NCBI RefSeq assembly: GCF_005844085.1 | Contig: NZ_VCDI01000009.1 | Span: 101,286 to 165,285 of the forward strand | Length of the DNA: 64,000 bases | Direction of reading: 5' to 3' | Source of the DNA: Lichenicoccus roseus | Lineage (GTDB): Bacteria; Pseudomonadota; Alphaproteobacteria; Acetobacterales; Acetobacteraceae | In this document: piece by piece, positions 17,074 through 26,135 of the stretch | Numbering within the stretch: the stretch's first letter is position 1 | How the letters are laid out: the number at the start of each line of letters is the position of its first letter | Notes under the pieces: model-generated | What the model saw: the letters and a program-made list of their open reading frames with translations, nothing else | The model's database searches: none | Told to the model about the DNA's origin: nothing | Translations under genes and position numbers: made by a program

Positions 17074-18053
17074 TCAGCGCCGGTTGAGCGCAACCGCCAG
17101 GATGATGATCGCCCCCTTGATCACCTCCTGGATGCTGGTCGACAGCCCCATCACCAGCAGACCGAAGCCCAGGATGCCGATGAAGATGGCGCCGACCACG
17201 GAGCCCAGGATGCCGCCGATGCCGCCGAACAGGCTGGTGCCGCCGATGATCACCGCGGCAATGACGTCGAGTTCCAGGCCGGTGCCGAGGCTGGGATTGC
17301 CGGCGGTCGAGCGTGCCGCCAGCAGCATGCCGGCGAGGGCGGCGGTCGTACTCACCAGCATGAAGGACGCGATCTTGATGCGATCTGTCTTGATGCCGGA
17401 GAAGCGCGCGGCCACCAGGTTGCCGCCGACCGCATAGACCTGGCGTCCGAAGACCGTCATCGACAGCAGGTAGAAGCCGACCGCCACCAGCAGCAGGGTC
17501 CACCAGATCGGCACCGGCAGGCCGACATAGCTCGCGTTCCAGAACAGGTTGCTGAACCGGTCGTCGACGATCGGCACCGGCTCGGTATCGGTGACGGTCA
17601 GCGCCAGGCCCGAGAACACGCTCAGCATGCCGAGCGTCACCAGGAACGACGGGATGCGCAGCTTGGTGACCAGGATGCCGTTGATGAAGCCGATGAACGC
17701 GCCCATCGCCAGCACCGCCAGCACGGCCACGATCGTCGGCACGTTGCGCTCCAGCAGCAGTCCCACCACCATGCTGGCCCAGCTCGCCACCGAGCCGACC
17801 GACAGGTCGATTTCGGCGCAGATGATCACGAAGGTCATGCCGACGGCGATGATCGACACCAGCGCGGTGATGCGCAGGATCGCCTCCGCCGTCGACACGG
17901 TGGCGAAGTTCGGCGCGAAAACGACGAAGAACAGCGTGACGGCGGCGAAGATCAGGTAGGTCGGGCGCTGCATCAGCAACGTCCAGGCGCGCCTGGCGAT
18001 GGTGTCGGGGCGGTCGGCGCTCCCGGCCGCTCCAGGCAGCGTGTTCGGCAGGC

Positions 18054-18057
<4 letters not shown>
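17074..18057 (-). CDS. sugar ABC transporter permease (RbsC/AraH type)
   Basis: 327 residues with about 8-10 transmembrane segments, opening with TLLMQRPTYLIFAAVTLFFVVFAPNF. The BPD_transp_2 signature appears as TFVIICAEIDLSVGSV, and GTSLFGGIGGILGSVVGAIFIG follows near the C-terminus. It forms the membrane channel of a carbohydrate uptake-2 (CUT2) importer. The start is GTG at 18057, overlapping the ATPase stop as GTGA, with AAGGAG 9 nt upstream. Last gene of the binding protein-ATPase-permease operon. Confidence 0.93.
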
Positions 18058-19655
<1,598 letters not shown>

Positions 19656-19683
19656 GCTGCCTGATACCTTCAGGATGGGGTCC

Positions 19684-20844
19684 TCAGAAGCAGTTGCCGT
19701 TGCAGACCTTGACCACCGATGCCGGCGGTTCCTGCTTGGTGACCTCCTTGAGCGCGCTGAGCAGATCGATCTTCTTCACCCGCAGGGTCGGCACCGCGAC
19801 GAACGGCGGCACCTTGTGGCCGAGCAGCGCCAGCGCCGCCGACTTCGCCTCGGCAACGCCCTGGTCATACGGACGCTGGGCGCCGACGGCGTAGAAGTCG
19901 CCGCGCGCAACGTACAGCGCGCTGTCGTCGGCGATGTCGTTGGTGGTGACCACGATGCTGCGGCCGAGCGTCTTGGCGGCGGAGACGACGCCCTCGGCCG
20001 GGGTGTCCCAAGCGGCGAAGATGCCCTTGAGGTTGGGATGCGCGGTCAGCATCGCGGTGGCGACGCCATAGGCCTTCTCTGGCGATGTGATGGTGCCGAT
20101 GCCCACCAGCTTGATGCCGGGATACTCGGCGAAGGCCTGCTTGGCGCCGGTCTTACGCACCGCCACCGAGTAGTAGTAGTCGTACACCAGGGTGATGATG
20201 CCGACCTCGCCCTGGCCGCCGATCTTCTCGGACAGCTCCTTGGCGGCATAGTAGGCGTTCTTCTGGTTGTCCGACGCGGTCACCGAGACGTAGTCCTTGC
20301 CGGGCGCCATGCCGACCGGGACGTTGTCCATGAACACCAGCTTGATCCCGGCCTGCGCCACCTTCTTGTAGGCCGCGGCCTCGGATTGCGGATCGATCGG
20401 GATCGAGAAGATCACATCCGGCTTGCGCGCGGTCATCTGCTCCAAATCGGAGATCTGCCGGCCGGGCTGGAACTTGGCGTCGGTCACGCCGACCACCCTG
20501 ATGCCGAGGTCGCGCAGGGTGTTCGAGATGCCCTGCTCCTGCAGCTTCGGCCAGCCGGCGTCCATGGTGTGCAGGCAGATCCCGGCGGTGAAGTGGCCGG
20601 CCTTGAGCTTGGCGAGGTCGTCCGGGGTGAAGGTGAGGGCGTCCGGCGTCACCGCGATTGGGCCGTCCGGATACCCCGGCACCGGCTGGCCATGCTCGGT
20701 CAGCGGCAGCGGCTTGAGCAGCTCGGTGGCCTCGGGCGGGATCTTGTCGGGCCAGTGGTAGCTCTGCGCCAGCGCCGGTGCCGCGAGGGTTCCGGTCAGC
20801 AGGCAGGCCGCCGCATGTCGCAGCACCGATCTCGTCGTCCTCAT
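19684..20844 (-). CDS. sugar ABC transporter substrate-binding protein (periplasmic binding protein type 1)
   Basis: 386 residues with a Sec signal peptide (RRTTRSV-like start, hydrophobic AACLLTGTLA, cleavage near APALAQ-S at about 26-27). The mature chain has the two-lobe PBP1 pattern: GICLHTMDAGWPKLQEQG, DVIFSIPIDPQSEAAAYKKVAQAG, KLVFMDNVPVG and GIFAAWDTPAEGVVSA. Two cysteines close the chain (KVCNGNCF), possibly a disulfide. First gene of the importer operon; a dyad at 20919-20931 lies in the region upstream. The sugar is not identifiable, but the opposing GMC/isomerase genes suggest a glycoside or its degradation product. Confidence 0.92.
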   Translation of the reverse strand: MRTTRSVLRHAAACLLTGTLAAPALAQSYHWPDKIPPEATELLKPLPLTEHGQPVPGYPDGPIAVTPDALTFTPDDLAKLKAGHFTAGICLHTMDAGWPKLQEQGISNTLRDLGIRVVGVTDAKFQPGRQISDLEQMTARKPDVIFSIPIDPQSEAAAYKKVAQAGIKLVFMDNVPVGMAPGKDYVSVTASDNQKNAYYAAKELSEKIGGQGEVGIITLVYDYYYSVAVRKTGAKQAFAEYPGIKLVGIGTITSPEKAYGVATAMLTAHPNLKGIFAAWDTPAEGVVSAAKTLGRSIVVTTNDIADDSALYVARGDFYAVGAQRPYDQGVAEAKSAALALLGHKVPPFVAVPTLRVKKIDLLSALKEVTKQEPPASVVKVCNGNCF

Positions 20845-20918
20845 GGCCCGTCCCCGCGCGCGGCCCCGATCTGGGGCTCTGATTGTCCGGCCGGTGATCG
20901 GCCGCGCGGCATCTTTCT

Positions 20919-20931
20919 TGCGAAAATCGCA
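20919..20931. promoter_or_regulatory. small dyad upstream of the sugar ABC operon (TGCGA-AAA-TCGCA)
   Basis: Five-base inverted arms around AAA, in the 124-bp gap before the binding-protein gene and about 75 bp upstream of its start. The position and LacI-like length make it a candidate operator, but it is short and could be chance. Confidence 0.25.
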
Positions 20932-20968
20932 CGTTGGCAAGCCGGCCGGGCGGCGGTGCGGCTCCGGC

Positions 20969-21379
20969 CTAGCGGATCGGCAGGCCGCGGCTGAGCCGCT
21001 GCAGTCCTTTCACGATGGCCCAGATGGTCCAGGCCAGCCACCAGACCCCGATTGCCCAGGGGATCACAAGGAACACCAGCCCGATACCGAATGTCAGCGC
21101 CCCGAAACCGATGACCAGCCCATGCAGGACGAAGATCGCGATCCCGGCCAGGATGCAATGCCAGAAGATGCGGATCTGCCAGTCCAGGTGCGAGCGCGCG
21201 AGGGCGGAAGCGCGGCCGCGCCGGGCATAGGCGAGTACGACCCCGATCACCGCGGTGACGCCGGTGAAGAAGCCGGCGATGTAGAGCGCGTAGTTCAGGT
21301 TGGCGACGAAGCGACCGCCGTCGTCGCCGTAGGCGATCGGCTCGCCGAGGGTCCAGCGATCGATCGGGCGGTAGGTCAT
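20969..21379 (-). CDS. hypothetical four-helix membrane protein (COG3671-like)
   Basis: 136 residues with an initial soluble stretch (MTYRPIDRWTLGEPIAYGDDGG) and then four hydrophobic segments: LYIAGFFTGVTAVIGVVLAYA, FWHCILAGIAIFVLHGLVIGF, LTFGIGLVFLVIPWAIGVWWLAWTIW and adjacent residues. It resembles the uncharacterised COG3671/DUF4870-like predicted membrane proteins. The start at 21379 is supported by AGGAG 7 nt upstream; an in-frame ATG at 21424 has none. Function unknown. Confidence 0.7.
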   Translation of the reverse strand: MTYRPIDRWTLGEPIAYGDDGGRFVANLNYALYIAGFFTGVTAVIGVVLAYARRGRASALARSHLDWQIRIFWHCILAGIAIFVLHGLVIGFGALTFGIGLVFLVIPWAIGVWWLAWTIWAIVKGLQRLSRGLPIR

Positions 21380-21492
21380 GGCGAAGCTCCTGTTGCATGT
21401 CGGGTCATGACGAATGTTTGGCAAGCCGTGTGCCAGGGCAGGACCCGCGGTCCGCCGCCACCTCGATGCCGGTCAGCCGCTTCCGCTTGGCC

Positions 21493-21531
21493 TGGCGCAC
21501 CAAGAAGTGGCGCACCAGGAAGTGGCGTGCC
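21493..21531. repeat. short tandem repeat, 15-bp unit (about 2.6 copies)
   Basis: Unit TGGCGCACCAAGAAG repeats as TGGCGCACCAGGAAG and then a partial third copy TGGCGTGCC. It lies between the membrane protein and galM genes. On the minus strand it falls in a 21-codon reading frame that begins at the galM stop through an ATGA overlap and repeats Ala-Thr-Ser-Trp-Cys; this is probably not a real gene. Confidence 0.6.
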
Positions 21532-21534
21532 GCA

Positions 21535-22428
21535 TCATGCGATCCGCTCCGGGGTCACCGTCCAGGCGGCGCCGATGCTGCCGCCGGGCGGGATCATCAT
21601 CAGGTGCGGCTTGTCCATGAACTCGCCCTCGAAGTCCTGCGGGCTGGCCAGGCCGTTCCAGGGCTCGATGCAGAGGAACGGCGCGGTGCCGTCGCCCACC
21701 GGTTTCGACCAGATGCCGAGCTGGCTGAAATTGGTCCAGCCGATGCGCAGCGCCGGACCGTCCGGGATGCCGTAGCGGAGGCCGCGACTGACGGGCTCGT
21801 CCAGGATGACCGCGTCATCGGTGAACAGCGACGGCGTCAGCTCCAGCCGGCGGCCGCGCACCGGGCTCGGTTCTACGTCGGGCCGCAGCAATCCCCCGGT
21901 GACGCGTCGGATCGGCGCCGGCTCCTCGCTGTCGAACAGGATCTCGTGGGCGTCGGCGGCAAGGCCAGGCTCGAGCGGCCAGGCGAAGGCCGGATGCGCG
22001 CCGAGCGAGGCGGGGAGCACGTCATGGCCGGGATTGGCCAGGTGGTAGCTGACTGTCAGGGTCGACCCGTCGATGCCGTAGGCAATCTCGAGACGGAAGC
22101 CGAACGGATAGATCGCCCGGCTCTGCTCGTCATCCTCCAGCACCAGCCGGCACTCGGAGCGGTCGCGCTCGATGAAGGTGAAGGCACGGTCTCGCGCGAA
22201 GCCATGCTGGGTCATTCTCGTGGCGGCTCCGTCGTGCAGCAGCCGGTCGCCGGCCAGCCTGCCGACGATCGGGAACAGCACGGGTGCGTGGCGCGGCCAT
22301 TCCGGACCGGCCTGCCAGAGCAGCTCCCGTCCACCCGCGGTGCGGATGGAGTGCAGCTCGGCGCCGTCGGTGGAGATCGTGGCGGAAAGGCCGCCATCCT
22401 GGATCGTATGCAGCTCGCCAGCGCTCAT
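21535..22428 (-). CDS. aldose 1-epimerase family protein
   Basis: 297 residues of the galactose mutarotase-like beta-sandwich fold. Visible landmarks are HAPVLFPIVGRLAGD, MTQHGFARDRAF (His acting as general acid), ASLGAHPAFAWPL (second active-site His) and FLCIEPWNGL (catalytic Glu). It interconverts alpha and beta anomers of aldoses or of a phosphosugar. The length and motifs fit the bacterial YeaD/aldose-epimerase-like branch better than classical GalM. AGGAG 8 nt upstream supports the start at 22428. It stands divergent from the FAD/NAD(P)-binding gene. Confidence 0.88.
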   Translation of the reverse strand: MSAGELHTIQDGGLSATISTDGAELHSIRTAGGRELLWQAGPEWPRHAPVLFPIVGRLAGDRLLHDGAATRMTQHGFARDRAFTFIERDRSECRLVLEDDEQSRAIYPFGFRLEIAYGIDGSTLTVSYHLANPGHDVLPASLGAHPAFAWPLEPGLAADAHEILFDSEEPAPIRRVTGGLLRPDVEPSPVRGRRLELTPSLFTDDAVILDEPVSRGLRYGIPDGPALRIGWTNFSQLGIWSKPVGDGTAPFLCIEPWNGLASPQDFEGEFMDKPHLMMIPPGGSIGAAWTVTPERIA

Positions 22429-22507
22429 CGGAATGTCTCCTGCCTCTGCCATTCGGGGCGCGGCGGCGTGGCTTGCACCGGCCGCGCGGCCGGACCAGCA
22501 TGACCTT

Positions 22508-24001
22508 ATGACGCCTCCTGCACCGGGCATACCCGCTCCCGCCATCCGACCCGGGGCACGCATCGCGATCCTGGGCGGCGGCCTCAGCGGCGCGCTGTTC
22601 GCGCTCCATCTGCTGCGTGACCACCCGGCGCTGCCCTTCGTCATCGACATCGTCGAGCCGCGCGAACGGCTCGGCGCCGGCCTCGCCTACGACACCGACA
22701 ACCCGATGTTGCGGATCAATGTCTCGGCGGCGCGGATGGCGCTGTTCGACGAGGACCGCACCCACTTCGACCGCTGGCTGCGCGCCCGCGGGTTGCCCGA
22801 GGACCCCGACGCGGAACGGCCGGACGGCACCCTGTTCCCCCGCCGCTGCCTGTTCGGGATCTATGTCGCCGGGCTACTCGCCGATGCCGCGGCGTCGTCC
22901 GCCGGACCGGCGCGATTGCGTCACGTGCGCGACCGCGCGGTCGCGGTCGAGGGGGCGGCAGGCGATCCGCCGGGAAGCCGGGGCTTCGCGATCGAACTTG
23001 CCGGCGGCGGCACCGTGGCGGCCGACCTGGTGGTGCTGGCGATGAGCCATCCGCCGGCCGCCTTGCCGGCGCCGCTGCGTGACCTGCCGGAGCCTGTCGC
23101 GTCCCGCGTGCTGGCAGACCCGTGGGACAGCCGGGCACTGGACTCGATCCCCTACGGCGACCGCGTGGTGGTGATCGGCACCGGGCTGACCGGCTGCGAC
23201 GTGATCGCCGGTCTGCGTGGCCAGGGTCCGAAGCATGGCGGCCATCGTGGTCCGATCGTCGGATTGTCCCGGCACGGCCTGCTGCCGCGGCCGCGCACGG
23301 CGCTGCCGGTGGAGGCGTACGGCGACTTCACCACCGGGCCCGCCACCGACGCGCTGGCGCTGTTGCGGCGGGTGCGCGCCGCGATCGCCGGTTGCGAGGC
23401 TGCCGGGCGTCCATGGGAGGACGTGGTCGATGCCCTGCGCAAGCAGGCCTTCGTGCTCTGGAACGCGCTGCCGAAATCCGAGCAGCGCCGGGCGCTACGG
23501 CATCTGCGCACGTTCTGGGACGTGCATCGCTACCAGTGTGCGCCGCAGATCGACGAGACCATGCGGGCGGCGCAGGCCGACGGACAACTTGAGATCGTCG
23601 CGGCCAGCCTGCGCGGTGTCGAGGCCGCCCCGGACGGCGGCGTGGTGCTGACGCTGCATCCGCGCCATGCCCCCGACGTTGTCCGGCGCCGGCTGCAGAC
23701 CGACTGGATCGTGAACTGCACCGGGCCTGCGCATGGTGGCGTGCTGTCCAGCAATCCGCTGCTCGGCGCGATGGCGGCGGCCGGCATGCTGGTGGCCGAT
23801 CCGACCGGCCTCGGCATCGCCGTCGATGCCGACGCGCACCTGTTGCGGCCGGACGGCAGCGCCTGGCCGTCGCTGTTCGTGGTCGGGCCGCTGGCGCGCG
23901 GCACCTTCGGCGAGCTGATGGGCCTGCCGCAGATCTCGATGCAGCCGCGCGCCCTGGCGGCGCATGTCGCGTCCCTCGCCGGAAAGGCGCTGGCAGCGTG
24001 A
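22508..24001 (+). CDS. FAD/NAD(P)-binding protein (COG4529 type)
   Basis: 497 residues. The N-terminal ARIAILGGGLSGALFALHLL (about 18-37) is a dinucleotide-binding fold, followed by EPRERLGAGLAYDTDNPMLRINVSAARMAL, the signature of the HI0933/COG4529 flavoprotein family. A second nucleotide-binding segment is VVVIGTGLTGCDVIAGL, and the C-terminal DWIVNCTGP and GPLARGTFGELMGLPQI are typical. These proteins are predicted flavin-dependent hydroxylases or reductases of unknown substrate. The stop overlaps the monooxygenase start as TGATG, so it is tightly coupled to an NtaA/SnaA-type FMN enzyme and may supply electrons or act in the same pathway. Confidence 0.8.
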   Translation: MTPPAPGIPAPAIRPGARIAILGGGLSGALFALHLLRDHPALPFVIDIVEPRERLGAGLAYDTDNPMLRINVSAARMALFDEDRTHFDRWLRARGLPEDPDAERPDGTLFPRRCLFGIYVAGLLADAAASSAGPARLRHVRDRAVAVEGAAGDPPGSRGFAIELAGGGTVAADLVVLAMSHPPAALPAPLRDLPEPVASRVLADPWDSRALDSIPYGDRVVVIGTGLTGCDVIAGLRGQGPKHGGHRGPIVGLSRHGLLPRPRTALPVEAYGDFTTGPATDALALLRRVRAAIAGCEAAGRPWEDVVDALRKQAFVLWNALPKSEQRRALRHLRTFWDVHRYQCAPQIDETMRAAQADGQLEIVAASLRGVEAAPDGGVVLTLHPRHAPDVVRRRLQTDWIVNCTGPAHGGVLSSNPLLGAMAAAGMLVADPTGLGIAVDADAHLLRPDGSAWPSLFVVGPLARGTFGELMGLPQISMQPRALAAHVASLAGKALAA

Positions 24002-25329
24002 TGCAGGAGATCCGCTTCAACGCCTTCACGATGAACTGCATCGGCCACCAGTCGCCCGGGCTGTGGACCCATCCGCGCTGCCGTTCGACCGGGTTCAACA
24101 CGCTGGCGTACTGGACCGACCTCGCGCGCATCCTCGAGCAGGGGCTGTTCGACGGCGTGTTCCTGGCGGACGTGCTCGGGGTGTACGACGTCTATGGCGG
24201 CAACGCCGATGCCGCGCTGAAGGCCGCGACGCAGGTGCCCGCCGGCGACCCGATGCTGCTGATCCCGGTGATGGCGATGGTGACGCGGGATCTTGGCTTC
24301 GGCGTCACCTCCAGCCTTTCGTACGAGCCGGTGTTCCCGTTCGCGCGTCGCATGTCGACGCTCGACCACCTGACCGGCGGCCGGGTCGGCTGGAATATCG
24401 TGACGTCCTACCTGGACAGCGCCGCCCGGGCCTCGGGCCAGACGAGGCAACGTGCGCATGACGACCGCTACGATGTCGCCGAGGACTACATGCAGGCGAT
24501 CCTGGCGCTGTGGGAGCGGAGCTGGGAGGACGGCGCCGTGCTCGCCGACCGCGCGCGTGCGATCTATGCCGACCCGTCACGGGTGCACCGGATCCAGCAT
24601 CACGGCCCGCATGTGCAGCTCGACGCCGTCCACCTGCAGGAGCCGTCGCCGCAGCGCACGCCGGTGCTCTACCAGGCCGGCAGTTCGCCGCGCGGGCGCG
24701 AATTCGCGGCGCGCTATGCGGAATGCGTGTTCGTGTCCGGCCCGACGGCGGCGATCGTGGGCGCGCGAGCCCAGGCGATCCGGGCCCTGGCAACCGCGGC
24801 CGGGCGGGATGCGGCGGCGATCCGCTGCTTCTCGCTCGCTACCGTGATCGTGGCCGAGACCGATGCCGAGGCGCGGGGGCTGCTGGAGGAGTATCGGGGC
24901 CATGTCAGCCACGAGGGCGCGCTGGCGCTGATGTCGGGCTGGACCGGCGTCGATCTGTCCAGCCTGCCGCCCGACCAGGCGATCCGGCATGTCGAGAACG
25001 ATGCCGGCCGCTCGGCGCTGGACAACATCACCCGGGCGGACCCGGACCGCAGCTGGACGGTGCGCGATGTGGCCGAGCATGTCGGCATCGGCGGGATCGG
25101 TCCGGTGTTCACAGGCAGCGCCGTCTCCGTGGCCGACCGGCTCGAGGCCTGGGTGGCGGAGAGCGGCATCGAGGGGTTCAATCTCTGCTCGGTGGTGGCC
25201 CATGAGACGTTCGAGGCGGTGGGTCGCCTGCTGGTTCCGGAACTGCAGCGTCGCGGCCGGTTCAAGCGCGCCTACCGGCCGGGGACCTTGCGGGAAAAAC
25301 TCGGCGGGACCGCACGAACACGTCGCTGA
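24001..25329 (+). CDS. FMN-dependent monooxygenase, NtaA/SnaA/DszA (luciferase-like) family
   Basis: 442 residues of the bacterial luciferase-like TIM-barrel family. Landmarks: FNAFTMNCIGHQSPGLWTHP, YWTDLARILEQGLFDGVFLADVLGVYD, LSYEPVFPFARRMSTLDHLTGGRVGWNIVTSY (the NtaA/DszA consensus) and RTPVLYQAGSSPRGREFAARYAE. These enzymes use reduced FMN and oxygen to cleave N- or S-substituted organics such as nitrilotriacetate, sulfones, sulfonates or pristinamycin precursors. The ATG at 24001 overlaps the upstream stop; a GTG at 23998 is also possible. No flavin reductase is adjacent, so reduced flavin must come from elsewhere or from the coupled FAD protein. Confidence 0.9.
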   Translation: MQEIRFNAFTMNCIGHQSPGLWTHPRCRSTGFNTLAYWTDLARILEQGLFDGVFLADVLGVYDVYGGNADAALKAATQVPAGDPMLLIPVMAMVTRDLGFGVTSSLSYEPVFPFARRMSTLDHLTGGRVGWNIVTSYLDSAARASGQTRQRAHDDRYDVAEDYMQAILALWERSWEDGAVLADRARAIYADPSRVHRIQHHGPHVQLDAVHLQEPSPQRTPVLYQAGSSPRGREFAARYAECVFVSGPTAAIVGARAQAIRALATAAGRDAAAIRCFSLATVIVAETDAEARGLLEEYRGHVSHEGALALMSGWTGVDLSSLPPDQAIRHVENDAGRSALDNITRADPDRSWTVRDVAEHVGIGGIGPVFTGSAVSVADRLEAWVAESGIEGFNLCSVVAHETFEAVGRLLVPELQRRGRFKRAYRPGTLREKLGGTARTRR

Positions 25330-25571
25330 GTTGAAACTTGGATGGCTGGATTAAGTTTAAGTCATTATTGTTGATCAACATTGCCGTGTTATGGGAAAAT
25401 ACTTGAAAATAACTAGTGTCGAATTGCCTGGCGTCCTGTAGGGTAGCGTACGGTTAATTTCTAACCGGGGCAAAATCTCGGTTCTGTTTCGCGTGTGTGC
25501 CTCCCGGTTCCCGAAAATAGAAGTGAAGAGCCCTGCCGCTGCGCAGGGATTGCCGGCAACGGAGATACGTG
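25330..25571 (+). promoter_or_regulatory. AT-rich leader and promoter region of the cold-shock gene
   Basis: 242 bp of sequence clearly AT-richer than the surroundings. It holds a perfect palindrome TGTTGATCAACA at 25369-25380 and AT-tracts (GGGAAAATACTTGAAAATAAC). A small hairpin, CCCTGC/GCAGGG, lies about 30 bp before the gene. Long leaders of this kind are typical of cspA mRNAs, where structure controls translation in the cold. The exact -35/-10 elements are not clear. Confidence 0.45.
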
Positions 25572-25778
25572 ATGTCGACAGGTACGGTTAAGTGGTTCAA
25601 CAGCCAGAAGGGCTTCGGTTTCATCGAGCCGACTGATGGCTCCAAGGATGTGTTCGTGCATGTGTCCGCTGTCGAGCGGGCAGGGCTTTCGACCCTGAAC
25701 GAGGGCCAGAAGCTCAGCTACGAGCTCGAGCGCGGGCAGCAGGGCAAGGTGTCGGCAGTCAACCTGCAGGCAACCTGA
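25572..25778 (+). CDS. cold-shock protein, CspA family
   Basis: 68 residues, the full length of a single cold-shock domain. Both nucleic-acid-binding motifs are present: RNP1 as KGFGFIEP (15-22) and RNP2 as VFVHVSAV (30-37), with GTVKWFN at the N-terminus. It binds single-stranded RNA/DNA and acts as an RNA chaperone or transcription antiterminator. GGAG 7 nt upstream supports the ATG at 25572. A hairpin follows at 25783, and the small protein at 25847 comes next. Confidence 0.96.
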   Translation: MSTGTVKWFNSQKGFGFIEPTDGSKDVFVHVSAVERAGLSTLNEGQKLSYELERGQQGKVSAVNLQAT

Positions 25779-25782
25779 TTGG

Positions 25783-25806
25783 TTGGCGGCGCCTCGGCGC
25801 CGCCAA
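25783..25806 (+). terminator. hairpin after the cold-shock gene
   Basis: A perfect 11-base inverted repeat (TTGGCGGCGCC with GGCGCCGCCAA) separated by TC, immediately after the csp stop codon and followed by a weakly T-rich TTGTCCTTCT. It is a probable intrinsic terminator or mRNA-stabilising stem, with partial read-through possible into the next gene. Confidence 0.6.
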
Positions 25807-25846
25807 TTGTCCTTCTGCTGAACCTCTTCTCCTGGAGAAAGTCTGA

Positions 25847-26041
25847 GTGGCGAAACACAAGTTTGCCGTCGGCGATCGCGTCGCACTGCTGCATAACAGC
25901 TCGAACATCAACGTGCGCCCCGGCGTTTACACCATCGTCCGCGCCATGCCGGTGACAAGCCAGGGCTGTCAGTACCGCGCCAAGAATACGATGGACAACC
26001 ACGAGCGCGTCTTCGACGAAGTCCAGCTTCGCGAGGCTTGA
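25847..26041 (+). CDS. small conserved protein (64 aa), SH3/KOW-like
   Basis: 64 residues from a GTG start with GGAGAAA about 9 nt upstream. The sequence (KFAVGDRVALLHNSS, PGVYTIVRAMP, YRAKNTMDNHERVFDEVQL) looks like a small beta-barrel. It is reminiscent of short proteins found across alphaproteobacteria in which a G-D-x-V opening is followed by P-G-x-Y-x-I-V-R and H-E-R-V-x-x-E. No function is established. Its place 68 bp behind cspA, beyond a leaky-looking hairpin, suggests joint expression. Confidence 0.65.
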   Translation: MAKHKFAVGDRVALLHNSSNINVRPGVYTIVRAMPVTSQGCQYRAKNTMDNHERVFDEVQLREA

Positions 26042-26087
26042 TCCCCCGGCAGATCCGGGCGTGACCTTGCCGACCTCTGGGTCGTAG

Positions 26088-26130
26088 CCGACCCTGCCCT
26101 CCGGAGATGGGATCTCATCCTCCCGGAGGA
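26088..26130 (+). promoter_or_regulatory. imperfect hairpin in the cobG leader
   Basis: The leader just before cobG contains CTCCGGAGATGGGATCTCATCCTCCCGGAG, an imperfect inverted repeat whose 3' arm carries the GGAGGA ribosome site of cobG. It could hide that site when folded. I looked for the conserved B12-box core of cobalamin riboswitches here and did not see it. Confidence 0.3.
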
Positions 26131-26135
26131 GTGCA

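Noticed and set aside
22617..23045. Second plus-strand frame inside the FAD/NAD(P)-binding gene
   Set aside because: Out-of-frame Arg/Ser/Pro-rich reading with no ribosome site; the overlapping flavoprotein frame is continuous and conserved-looking.
26042..26135. Cobalamin riboswitch before cobG
   Set aside because: The gap is only 94 bp and I see no conserved B12-box core. The small hairpin there is not enough to call a riboswitch. A covariance-model scan would settle it.
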